A stretch of DNA of 64,000 nt from Isochrysis galbana (lineage: Eukaryota; Haptophyta; Isochrysidales; Isochrysidaceae): positions 566,553 through 630,552 of the forward strand of contig CM030937.1 of NCBI GenBank assembly GCA_018136815.1, read 5' to 3'. The notes below the pieces were generated by a model. That model saw nothing but the letters and a program-made list of their open reading frames with translations, made no database searches and was not told where the DNA came from. Made by a program: the position numbers and the translations under genes. Numbering within the stretch: position 1 is the stretch's first letter; each line of letters opens with the position of its first letter. Of the stretch, positions 40,098 through 50,265 are shown piece after piece.

Positions 40098-41956
40098 TCA
40101 AACCATGGACTTGGTCTGTTCGCTAGACTTTATGCCAGGGAACAGGCCCCTAAGAAAATCGGCGTCCGTGTTTGGCGAAGGTGCCGATTTCTCGTGGTGA
40201 TGGGCAACTTGTGTGAAATCAGCTCCTCCGCGCTTAGCCTGCGGGAAAAGTGGGTGGGTACACGCGGGCGGGATCGCTCCAAATCGTGCCATCCTCATGG
40301 CGGGGCTCAGAGGAGAGACGAGGCGTGCCAACGGGTGTTGAGCAAGGCGCTCCACTTGCACGCAGAGCACGACCCGTGAGCCAGATTGGCATGTGATCTC
40401 ATCTGGCAGACGTACCTTAATCATTGCCTCCAGGTCAGCGCGGTCGAGCCGCCCTGAACCATCGGCATCGATCGCGTCGAAACGGCTGAGGAAGGGCTCC
40501 ACATCTTCATGCGAGACATAGCTGTGCAGTACCGGTGATAGGCCCCGTTGGTACAGGGGCGGCGGGGCAAGCACCAGAAGCACCCATTGCACTGAATCGC
40601 TTGAGGCATCAGCGACGCTGTCGGTGGGGGCGTGATGGACGCATACCCAAGTTCAGTGAGCATGCCGACTACAAACTCGAGCTTGTCGACGCCATCGCCA
40701 TTCTTATCAAGGGCATCAATCAGGCCCACGTCGAGTTCTCGCTGCAGCATGTCCCATCTGCATTTTGCACGGAGTACGAAGCGCGGTAAAAATTTGGCGT
40801 ACTGGCCGCGCCACACGCGCGCGTTGAAGGGGCTAGGCTGGGTAGAAATGCGTGGCCGCCGCCGAAGTGGAGTGGGATGGCCAGGCGAGATCGGCGCAGT
40901 GCGGCACACTTGCGCAGTTGAAGTGCTCGTTGCTGACGAAGAGAATCAACACTGCCGATGAGAGCGCCTAGGAGAGCAACGGAGAGAGCAATGTGCAGCG
41001 TGGCCCACTGCCTCCCCGCCTAAAATGGCACCGAGGCACGCGGGCAACAGGTCACTCATGGCTTGCTCCGCGAGGGCAATCGATGTGGCTGCGCGAAAGA
41101 TTGCGCCAGCGCTGGGGAAGCAACTATGCGAGGCACTCACCTGCGTGGTGATGGAAACATCGCCGTAACCGACGGTGGTGGCCGTGACGAGACAATGGTA
41201 GGTCGCATCCCACAATGTCCATCCAGGCTCAATGCGCACAAAGCCTAAGACGCATGCGACGAGCAGCAGCGCGTCACAGGGTGCATGGGACATGCAAAAC
41301 TGGCCGCGCTCGGGTCAAGGGTGCGCACCTTCCGCGGCGATGGCCTGCACGAGCACAACCACTAGCACCTCGGGAAGCAGTCCTTTGGCATAAAATAGCC
41401 ATGTCGGCGGTGGCATCTCGACGTCGGCGCTACCGTCCTGATCGAGGTCTACTTTTGTGCTCGGGAAGAAGCGCTCCAATACAACACGTATCGCCGCGGA
41501 GACAGGTTCGAAGAGGGTCGACATCAACGCGGCGACGCCGGTGAATACGAAGATGATGCCGAAGAGGATGTAGAAGAGAGTGAAGAGCTGCGAGAGGAAG
41601 CTGGAGGGCGTCAGGTCGCCGTAGCCAACCGTGGACATCGTGACCATCTGGAAGTAAAGTGCGTCTGTGGTGGACCATTGGCACAAGGCGGGCTCTCCCT
41701 CGTCTGCGCTCTCGCACTCCTTGCTCTCGTGGCTCGTGTAGAAGAGATTGCCAAGAGCAAGGTAGAGCGTGAGGAGGAGCAGTGTATTGAGGTGAGGCAG
41801 CTCTAGAAGCCGTCGCATGGAGGCGATGCGGAAGGGCCCGATGGTGATGGACGTGGGCGTTGACGTTGCCGCCAGCATGAACGCGGCGAGCAACGCCAGC
41901 AGCAGCGCGGCGTTCTGCTCGACGGAGAGAAGCGGTTCGCTCTCGCTCGCCTTCAT
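40098..41956 (-). CDS. Two-pore-domain K+ channel with C-terminal EF-hands (TPK/KCO type)
   Basis: Six exons: 41956-41329, 41244-41141, 41019-40910, 40757-40647, 40521-40416 and 40238-40098; GT-AG throughout, consistent phases, 399 aa. The channel selectively conducts K+, in plants mostly across the vacuolar membrane under Ca2+ control. Pore 1 reads TMSTVGYGD followed by LFTLFYILFGIIFVFTGVAA (TM2). TM3 is in PEVLVVVLVQAIAAEG, split by intron 1. Pore 2 is TATTVGYGD (exon 2). TM4, AGRQWATLHIALSVALLGAL, emerges only with the exon 2/3 junction used here; the unspliced frame is nonsense. EF-hand 1 is in exon 4 (DKNGDGVDKLEF, Glu at loop position 11), EF-hand 2 in exon 5 (DADGSGRLDRAD). Exon 6 encodes a short His-rich tail. 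The start at 41956 (MKASESEPLL) is preferred because upstream in-frame codons come from a CT repeat. Length and order fit TPK proteins. Confidence 0.93.
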
Positions 41957-42736
41957 TGCTGAGAGGGAGGGAGGGAAGGAGAGAGACAGAGAGAGAGAGA
42001 TCGGACAAACGGCTCGCAGCGCACGCACCCTTCTCTCCCTCAACAGAAGGGGTGGGGGGGGGAGACGTCGGTGTTTTTATTCTCTAGGGCTGCGGCCTCA
42101 TGGAGCAACTCCATTTTTGTACTCTAGTAGTAGACTGAATGATTTGACATCTAGAATCGCTGCAGCTGGCAGCTGGATAAAAGTTACCCCTTGTTACAGC
42201 CTGTTATTCCCTAGGCCGGAGTGTCTTCTTATTAAATGGCTGAGGTGGTGACTCATGGTCATAGTCATAGTCATAGTGACTTTTTCGTGCACGCGCACGC
42301 GCCCATGAGCCATGAGCATGAGCATGAGCACGGATTATGGATTACCGATTAGCGATTAGGATCTGGGAACCCTTCGACACAGGCGGGAAGAGAGAAAAGG
42401 CGGGAAACACCGTGGGGGAGAGGCAGCGCCGCCCTACATGGTAAACACAAACTATACGGTTATAACTTATTATAACGTGTTTGTGTTTGTGTTTGTGTTG
42501 CTGTACGGAGTACGGAGGCCCCCCCAAAAGCCCAAAACAGAGAACAGCCCGCTTTCACCGTGTTTCGTGTTTCAAACACGCAAACGCCTTCCTTAGTAGC
42601 GTGTAGCGTGCCGTGTTTGCGATGTGCGAGATTCCCGTGTTTGCTAGAAACTAGAAAAGCGAAAATCTAAAAAAAATAGGCCGTTTTTGTTGTTTGCTGT
42701 GTTCTGTGTTCGGAGGCCCTCCCTCCCCCTGCCGTG
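41957..42736. other. Intergenic, low complexity
   Basis: GA/CT tract at about 41960-42000, G-run at 42054-42061, CATAGT and GCATGA short repeats at 42255-42325, and a GTGTTTG repeat at about 42477-42500. The stretch 42545-42735 is rich in CGTGTTT motifs. No gene. Confidence 0.55.
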
Positions 42737-42754
42737 TTTCACATCTAGGTGCAC

Positions 42755-43935
42755 TAGAAACTATTGTTATAGTTTTAGCGATGGAGCGCGCGCCGACCGC
42801 TCCCACCTCCCAGCCCTCTGCCGCCACGACGCCCCAACGGGGCCGACCCAAGCCCCGATTCCGCAAGAATACACGCTTAAAGACGCTCGTAATCGCAAAA
42901 CGCTAGAAGACATCAATGTTAAGGCGCTCACTAAGGCGTTCCTCGCGATGAGGAAAACAAAGAAGCAGAAATCCACATTAAGATGGGAAAAGAGACTACC
43001 GGCCCTCTCAGGAAAATGGAAGCAAATATCGCAGCTGTACAAATACAACTTTCTGACCCCGAGGGACTCGTACATGCACTTCAAACACATCCTGTATAGG
43101 AGAATAGCCACGGCGAATAGATTCGCGGACGACCCGACATGCCGCTTCTGTGGTATTGCCCCCGAAAGCTCCACGCACTTAGCCGTATGCATCGCGACGG
43201 TGCCCGTCTTCGAATTCATAGAGGGTCTTATAGCTTATAGGGATTAATCTTAGGCCGGGCTCAGAAGTAGCCCAGCGTCTTTTTTGCTACCAAGTGGACA
43301 GGCCTCACCCCTCCTCAGGATACTTAGGTATCCTGGCGTGGAGGTACATCCTTACGGACTTCTACAACATACAATATGGCAACGCGGATGGTAGGTCCGC
43401 AAGATCGATCCTTAGGGCAATTCTCACTAGATACCACCTATTAGCAACGGCGAAAACTGGTTTCTTCCAAAGACTTAAGGGGCAACGGGAGAAGATGGGG
43501 CTACACGCCCCGAGTAATAAGCATATAAAGAAGATGATAAGCCCCCTTTACACGGTGGATAAAGATTTCAACCTTGTAGCATCGGAGGACCTCTCGCAGG
43601 CGGCGAGAGAATTGGATATACGAAACATCACTTAGGATGGATAACATACTTGCTAGCAATAAACCTGGCGGAGACCAAAGCGGGATCGTACGGACTCCAA
43701 GGAGGGTAATCCGATAACAGTAAGAACACAAGAGAAGCCACAGTCTCCCGCCCCCTTCTCTCCGACTCCCGGCCGAAGCAGCGCGCACGGCCTCCCTGGA
43801 ACCGGCTTCTCCGCTAAAGAGGGAACTGGGGAAGGGGAAGGGGGTTGATAGGGGTTAGGGTTGGGCAGTAGGGAGGTTCAATAGCACGCTGCCTCACGCC
43901 GCGCATGTAGCGGGAATTTTTAAGAAGATTTTTTT
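42755..43935 (+). mobile_element. Internally deleted LINE with 18-bp TSD
   Basis: Flanked by the perfect direct repeat TTTCACATCTAGGTGCAC at 42737-42754 and 43936-43953. The 5' end is the palindrome (AAACTA...TATAGTTTT) plus ATGGAGCG leader; the 3' end is TTTTTAAGAAGA and a T-run. Between them only the RT C-terminal region remains, so most of the element (ORF1, endonuclease, RT core) is deleted. This copy proves that the palindromic leader and the RT 3' region belong to one retrotransposon family. Confidence 0.88.
42781..43635 (+). pseudogene. LINE leader joined to RT C-terminal zinc-finger region
   Basis: From ATG 42781 the leader frame (MERAPTAPTSQPSAATTPQR) runs only to 42906. A second frame, open to 43247, carries QKSTLRWEKRLPALSGKWKQ, LYKYNFLTPRDSYMHFKHIL and the zinc knuckle CRFCGIAPESSTHLAVC (CX2CX8HX3C), the C-terminal finger of LINE reverse transcriptases. 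After a stop, a third frame (43294-43635) encodes AWRYILTDFYNIQYGNADGR and GFFQRLKGQREKMGLHAPSN, the end of ORF2. The frame differences and missing catalytic core make it non-functional. Confidence 0.8.
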
Positions 43936-43953
43936 TTTCACATCTAGGTGCAC

Positions 43954-44124
43954 AAGACACAAGGGACAAGGGACAAGGGACAAGGGAAAGGGAAGAAAGA
44001 AGGAAGGGGAAAGGGAAAGGGAAAGGGAAAGGGGGGCGGGCGGGGTAGCAGGAGGCAAGAGCAAGAGCAAGAGACAGAAGGCGGGAAAAGGGAAAAGGGA
44101 AGGGAAACGTGGGGGATCGCCCAA
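43954..44124. other. Purine-rich low-complexity DNA
   Basis: (GGGACAA)n, (GGGAAA)n and (AGAGCA)n-type runs. No gene. Confidence 0.7.
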
Positions 44125-44307
44125 CCTGGATGGGAAATACGGTGCTGGGGCCTGCAAATACAGCCAAATACATATGTATTTGGCCTCCGGCCAAATACAT
44201 TTCAAATACATTCGAGGCCTACAACCCAGGTGGCGCTTCAAATACAGCCAAATACATATGTATTTGGCCTCTAGCCAAATACGGTAAATACGTATTTCCC
44301 ATCTAGG
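44125..44307. mobile_element. 183-bp hAT-type MITE with 8-bp TSD
   Basis: Ends CCTGGATGGGAAATAC (left) and its near-perfect inverse from CCTAGATGGGAAATAC (right). The target duplication is TCGCCCAA at 44117-44124 and 44308-44315. Interior repeats CAAATACATATGTATTTGG are themselves palindromic. Same family as the 864-bp element at 30685. Just beyond the right TSD, GGCCTACCCCTA (ending 44341) is an end of the other hAT family (that of 21529), so the MITE probably landed inside an older hAT copy. Confidence 0.92.
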
Positions 44308-44315
44308 TCGCCCAA

Positions 44316-44685
44316 GGGAACAAAACCCTGGCCTACCCCTATGTATATGTGCCTAGTCTTCGGTGGGGGGGGTGTTTGAAGTGGGGGTGTTGATCAGTGT
44401 GTTTCAGGCGCGGGGTTATATTTAGACGTGTGCCTGTTTAGGAAGTTCTGCGGTGCGATGGCTGGGCTGTAAATATACGTTCCCTCGACAGAAATGACCT
44501 CTCACTTGTACACTCCTCTTATTGCTATTTTTGGGGGCGGGCGGCGGGCGGCAGCCGCGGCGGAGGCGGAGGAAGAGGGGGAAGAGGGGGGGGAAGAGGG
44601 GGGGAAGAGGGGGGAAGAGGGGGAAGAGGGGGAAGAGGAGAGAGGAAGGGAGGGAGGGAGGGAGGGAGGGAGGAGGTGGGGGGGC
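44316..44685. other. Intergenic, (GAA/GGGAA)n tract
   Basis: Purine tract at about 44565-44670 directly upstream of the transporter start. It creates the spurious Glu/Gly-rich N-terminal extension in the same frame. Confidence 0.7.
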
Positions 44686-47336
44686 ATGTACCAAGCGAGC
44701 CGGCGCTACCTCTCTACGGCGGACGTGGAGGCTCGTCGGCTGGTTGGCTCTGCGCTCTCTCGCGGCCGGCGTGGCCTTGGCACGCTGCCCCGCTTCCGCT
44801 ATGAAGTGCCAGACACCACCTTCCTCGCTCTAGTGGGCACTTCTCTCAATCTACTCAACGCGACGACGGGACCCGGCCTTCTCGCTCTTCCCCTCGCCTT
44901 TTCTCGCTGCGGATGGGGTCTGGGCACGATTCTCTTGCTGCTGGTCTTCACTCTCAACCATGCCAGCCTTGGGCTACTCCTCCGAGCATGCCTCGCGACC
45001 AGAGAGCATTCGTACATTGGGCTGTGCACGCACGTGTCGCGCTTCACCGCTTCGCTCATCGACTGGTCGTCGCTAGCTTTCTTCTTCGGGTCGTCCGTCT
45101 CGTACCTGGTGATTATTGGCGAGGCCTTTACCGTCATGACCGCCCCGCTCGGCTCCGGCGTGCTCTACGAGGGCGGACCAGTATCCGACGGGCCGCTGCA
45201 CTACTCGGCGATAGCGCTGCTGCTGCTCATCCTCTTCACGCTTGTCGTGCTCGCGCCCCTCTCTTTCCTGCGCAGCATGGACTCGCTGCAGTGCACCTCG
45301 GCGCTGGGCATCTTCTGCCTCATGTACGCCGTCTTTGTCATCGTCGCTTACAGGCCCTACCATGGCGCCAGCCTCGACGGCGCCAATGGCGCCGCCATCG
45401 CCTCAATCACGACGTCTGTGCCGCCGCCGTCTCCCCCTACGCTGCCGATGTTTGTCTTCTCGGCCGAGGCGCTCGTCTCGCTCCCCACCCTTACATTTTG
45501 CTTCTCCTCCCAGTCGCTCTTCCCACCTGCGCTCGAGACGCTCCACCAGCCCGCGACATACAACTTCATGAACTCGGTAAGTTATACTCGGGCGCACGCT
45601 ACGCGTTGGCGAGCGCCTCGGCTCGCGCATGACACTCACTCGCCCTCCGTCTACAGGTGGTGGACATTACGATGTACCTGACACTCGTCATCCACCTCGC
45701 CGTCGGATTGGCGGGATCACTCGCGTTTGGCCACGCCGTCGCGCCGAACGTGCTCGACTCGCTACCGCAGGTATGCCCGACCCGGCAGCGTGCTCCTCAT
45801 GCGAGCCCTTTTCTCGTGTGCGCACCGCTACGCATAGTTTACGCCGCCCGAGCCGTCGGCCCACCGCTCTAACCCACGAATTCAACGCCTTGCTTGCGCC
45901 AGACTCCCGGCGTCCTCGCTGCCCGGCTTTGTGTGGTCCTCGCCTTCGCCTTCACCTTCCCAATGATGGTGTTCCTGTGCCGTATGCACCTTCGCTCCAT
46001 TATAGCGCGCGCGCGCGCATCGGGCGCCAGTGCAGGTGTTGCGCAGCTTGCACCCGCGACGGGCATCGTCTCGGAGTTGCTCGCCTCGGAGCGAGACTGC
46101 TCGTCCGACCTTTCCATGCACAGCGGTGTTGAGTCCGTCCATGGAAGAGCGGAGGCCGGGAAAGATGGCAACCCGGCAACCCTGTCAACCGCGCCCTCCG
46201 AGGACGACCTCTCAATACACGGATTCATCCAGGTGGAGTCCAAGGGCGCCGTGCAGTCGGCAGCATCAGTAGGTGGCGGCGAGGGAGACGAAGGCGATGG
46301 CAACGATCCGGCAGGCGCCATCAGCCAATCTGACGGGTTTCGTCACAACCTTGTGAGTGGCCTGCTGGTCGGCGCGTCGCTTGTGTGCGCCATCTTCTTC
46401 CCCAATATCGACGCCATCTTCGGGCTGCTTGGTGGCACCACCTCGGTCGTCCTCTCGTTTGTCGCGCCCGCCATCTTCTGGGAAGTGACGGTCGGTTACA
46501 TGTTTTCGTGGCACCACCCTATCAGACTGTTTTGCAAGACGCTTGTCGGTTTCTCCGCCCTCATCGCCTCACTCTCACTCCCGGGCGTGCTTATCGACTT
46601 GCTCGGCGATCTCTACGCGACAACATGGTACGTCCCCATGGCATCCAGTGCGGGGCTCTCCACGTGGAAGGGGTCGGCCGCGCCTGCCATCGCCGCCGCC
46701 CGGATGTCGACTCGCGCCTCGCCGATTGACATAGCGCTCGCCGCCTCCAAGGAGCTGCCCAAGGTCGCAAAAGGCGCCGCGAACGCTGTCGCCTCCGCTG
46801 CCGTGACTGCCGCCACCGAGGCCGCCTCGCGCGTTCGAGGCGCGCGCGGTGGGTTACTCGTGCGGAAGGATGGGCGGGGAAAATCCGCTACGCCCGCCCA
46901 GCAATCGGTATCCGGGCATGCAGCGGAGCCGACGACTGAGCACCCGTCGACGCGAGTGGGCACGCAACAGCCAACGGCGAAGCATGCGACGGAGCCGACG
47001 GCCGACCACCCGCCGACTCCCGTGGGCGCGCAACAATCTACGGTGGCGGCGGAGTCGACGAAAGCAGCTGCTCACAATCGATCGCCACCAATGGCTGCGA
47101 CGAAAGCGGGGCCGTCGCCGCCTCAGGGCGGCTATGTTGGCGCCCAACCAGATGCCAAGACAATTGAGGGTGAATCTCGTCAGAATTACCTGGCGGCGCG
47201 CACCTCTCCGTCGCGGGATTCTGGGGGCGAACAGAGCAAGAAGAGGGGTAAAGTGGAAGGTGGTACGAGCAAACTCTCGTCGGGAATGCCGGCGGGCGAT
47301 GGGAACACAAAGCCAGGGAATGCGCGTCTGCTTTAG
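44686..47336 (+). CDS. AAAP-family amino acid transporter (SLC38/Aa_trans type), 812 aa
   Basis: Three exons: 44686-45576, 45657-45770 and 45903-47336, phase 0. Members carry neutral or other amino acids with H+ or Na+ across plasma or vacuolar membranes. The first TM segment has the family signature SLNLLNATTGPGLLALPLAF. Further TM segments include ILLLLVFTLNHASLGLLLRA, SSLAFFFGSSVSYLVIIGEA, YSAIALLLLILFTLVVLAPL, GIFCLMYAVFVIVAYRPY, exon 2 (VDITMYLTLVIHLAVGLAGS), exon 3 (AARLCVVLAFAFTFPMMVFL) and three after a 100-residue hydrophilic loop (NLVSGLLVGASLVCAIFFPN, GLLGGTTSVVLSFVAPAIFW, LVGFSALIASLSLPGVLIDL). The final about 240 residues are Ala/Thr/Pro-rich with degenerate repeats (VGTQQPTAKHATEPTADHPP) and probably cytosolic. 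Start 44686 (MYQASRRYLS) avoids the poly-Glu/Gly repeat upstream. The big loop and long tail are unusual for the family. Confidence 0.87.
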
Positions 47337-47932
47337 ACGCACCCGTCGAAACCCCACCATCCGCCCTATTGAGCAGTGAGCTCTCTTGCCCTCGGCGGCC
47401 TCCGCTGGCAACGCCATACTTGCGCGCCGACTCGCACGGCGAAGCAGCAGAGCAAATGGTGGATGGCAGCATCACGTGTCGACTGTGCCATTGACGTCGT
47501 GGCCGCGGGGCGGGCTGAGGCGCGGCTTGGCACGTGGCACCGGGCCCTAGACGTATTGCGTCGCGTGTGGCGGTATGGGCATGGGTGTGCCGGGCTCCTC
47601 TATTCCAGTAGGCTTGCTTTTTTTGTAGGTCGTGCGTTATGCTGTACTATGCGCTGTGGCATTTAATACGAATAAGGCCCTTGATTCAAGCGGTTGTTTC
47701 TGGTCTCGCATTACGACGGCCGCCGCGCGCCGCTGCAGCAACATGCTTGGAAACATTTTGGTGCGCCCCTTCACGTCAGGGGCCGCTATTGCTCTCGACC
47801 GGTCGCTCGCTATGCAAGCGTTGGATGGTCGACACCCGATGCTACCCGGTACCCGGAAACTACACAGAAACACGTCACCCTACTTTTATAAGTGGGGGTC
47901 AATGGATGGGGGCCTCGCGCCCCCCTCACCAC
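47337..47932. other. Intergenic
   Basis: Short ORFs only, none convincing. Confidence 0.5.
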
Positions 47933-48420
47933 TTACTCCATCGCGGACATCCCTTGGGCCCTGGCCCTTGGGGTTGACGGATCGCGCATGACCACTGGCT
48001 CGACATGCGAGGAGACGGAAGGGGAGCGTTCGGTGGGAGGCGCGGCGGGAACGGCGGAGAGTGATGGTGATGGAATGGCGGGATTGACCACCTCCTCAGC
48101 AGAGGAAGGCGGGAGGACGGGCTTGCGCGAGGGCGAGCGCGAGGACGGAGCGGCCATGGCTGGGTGATTGGTGATGGATAGGCTGAGGCTGAGGCTGCAG
48201 GAGAGGTTTGGTGTACTGATGGAGTGTTGAGAACGAGGGACGAGAACGGGAACGAGAACGAGAGCGACGAACGACGAACGACAGACGACAGAACTGATAA
48301 AGTCCGACGGACTAGTGACAGGGCACCACACTCACATCAACACTCTCCACACTTACGTATCTTCAGCACGGCACGCACAGAGATAGACCTGCTGACAGAC
48401 CGAACAAGGAAGAGAATGAG
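47933..48420 (-). repeat. Leader repeat (MSAPSS family) plus repeat A, minus-strand copy
   Basis: The minus strand contains the repeat-A 3' portion (about 48420-48310), the T/C-rich leader, and an ORF from 48157 to 47933 (74 aa) beginning MAAPSSRSPSRKPVLPPSSA. The order of parts is the same as at 37861-38480, confirming a common element. Confidence 0.65.
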
Positions 48421-48424
48421 GCGA

Positions 48425-48590
48425 GAAGCGTTCAATCACCATCACCCACTGAGGGAAAAGCGTTCAATCACCATCAGCCTACACATGGAAAAGCCGTCAA
48501 TCGCCATTACCCCCACGGATGGAAAAGCGTTCAATCACCATCAGCCTACACATGGAAAAGCGTTCAATCGCAATCACCCCCGTGCTACGC
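48425..48590. repeat. 33-bp minisatellite, about 5 units
   Basis: Units of the type AAAGCGTTCAATCACCATCA plus GCCTACACATGG, with substitutions; period 33 bp, so all frames stay open. Spacers are not unique, so it is not a CRISPR array. Confidence 0.85.
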
Positions 48591-50265
48591 GATTGCGATT
48601 GCACGGACAAAAGCTTCTTTTTGTGGAAAGGTGTCCTCAACGCAGCCTGCGTCCACTCTCTCCTCTTGTGCTCGTTGGAGATGGGTCACAGTCATTGCGA
48701 TGGATTGGATGTGGTTTGACATGAGGCTCTTCAGGTTCAAGCTGCTCTTGTTTGACAACTTCAATATTTTCTTAATAGACTTGAGCGGGCTCCTCCTCTC
48801 GGATTCGAGTGTTGGTGTTGACTCTTGTGGTAGCGGGTATCGGTGCCTTTTCAGCAGACGGGTGAGGTGACACCTTGACAGGTTTCTTCTTTTGGTTCCC
48901 TAAGACGCTTCAGAGAGGAGGAGTCCATCGCGATTATGGCACAAGGTGCGGAGCTCGAAGAGGGTGTGGGTGTGGGTCGGTGAAGGGGGCAGCAGGCGAG
49001 GAGGGTGGGTGGCAGGCGAGGAAGGTGGGTGACAGGCGAAGGAGGATGGGCGGCAGGCGAGGAGGGGGCGGCAGGCGAGGAGGGTGATTCTGCAGTTTGG
49101 CAGTTTTTGCAGTTGGGGAACAGTTGAGCAGTTTCTGCAGTTGGGGAACAGTTGGGTAGTTTCTGCAGTTGGGGAACAGTTGGGCAGTTTTTGCAGTAGG
49201 GCGTCAGACCAACCACGTCGGCCGCAGCTGTCCAAGAACCGCGCGTTGGTTCCACGGTAACGGGGGGACCCTCTTCGGATGGTTCCCTCAAGTCCCCCCC
49301 GGTGCTTTTCCTGGGTGAGTCGCCCGATGTAGGTAGGTCGTTCTGCCTCACTGGGTTTTCACCCATTGCCCATTGTAATTTGTGGAGAGTTATAATGGGA
49401 GCCGTGGCCGTGGGTCTGCGAGGGGGAGGGGCGAGATTTGAAGGGCTGCATATGTGTATGTATCTGTGGTATCAGCACACGTCAAGGCGTACGGGCAAGT
49501 GGGCTGAGGGGTGTCGTCATATGTGATATAGTACCGGGCTAGTGGGAGTAGTGGTAGTAGTGGTACTAACGCTCATATGTTTTATTATTATACACAAAAT
49601 TACGTCAGCGCCCGCTGCCTTAGCAAGTGAAAGCGAGCACACATGTACAAGGAAAAGCGTTTGCAGTGCAACGTGCGCCATCTAGCAAGCCCCAAACACA
49701 GCCGACGAGCCACTACTATTGTTTGCCTGTGTTGCGCCGTGCATCGCTCTGCTTCTCTGGCTGAGTCTCCGCTAGTTGATGGCTTTAGCGTCATATGCTG
49801 CATCGCTCAAGAACGCCTCAGGAGCAAGAAAGTATAAGACAGCACATGGTCATGGTGATAGCCATGCAACCGCATCGGCACACAAGCATTCCAAAATGAT
49901 AGCTAGTACGTCAGCAAGCATCATCGGAGCAGCCGCGAAGAGCAAAATGGGGCGAAAATGGCAAGAAACCAGCTTGGTCGACGAGCGAGCGCTGGAAACA
50001 GCAGTTTTGCAAAATTTGCAATCAAGAACTGGCAGTGCGCGGCTACATGCAACGCTCAACATAAAAATTGGTGTGGAACACGTGGTAAAACCATCCATCG
50101 GTTTCTATTCGGGCGCTGCGTTCTCGCAGAGTCAACTCTTCCTCCGCTAGCATGCCCAGGTGTGAGTCGCTAACAACCACGAGAGGGGATGAATTGGTGC
50201 CCCAACTCAGCTCGCGTCTTGCTCGTGGGGCTTCACCCGCGTCGCAATTTATGGCGATCGGTCAT
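48591..50265. other. Intergenic with minisatellites; no certain gene
   Basis: A GGCAGGCGAGGAGG-type repeat (about 48985-49085) is followed by a 28-bp tandem unit CAGTTGGGGAACAGTTGGGC... (about 3.5 copies, 49105-49197). A minus-strand ORF (49366-48851) spans both and is mostly repeat translation, though its first 50 residues (MGENPVRQNDLPTSGDSPRK) are not. A plus-strand ORF at 49776-50150 (124 aa, Ala/Ser/His-rich) has no family. Neither is called as a gene. Confidence 0.5.

Noticed and set aside
40946..41293. Unspliced continuation of the K+ channel after pore 2 (QVSASHSCFPSAGAIF)
   Set aside because: Looks plausible because of an open frame, but splicing at CAG|GTGAGT to the acceptor at 41020 gives AGRQWATLHI, a proper TM4, with correct phase.
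43845..43870. Possible telomere-like GGGGTTAGGGTTGGG
   Set aside because: Only two degenerate units, next to a LINE 3' end; not an array.
44494..44685. Upstream in-frame extension of the transporter
   Set aside because: Glu/Gly-rich translation of a purine tract; the conserved region starts after 44686.
48425..48590. CRISPR-like regular repeats
   Set aside because: Five 33-bp units without unique spacers, in a eukaryotic genome; a minisatellite.
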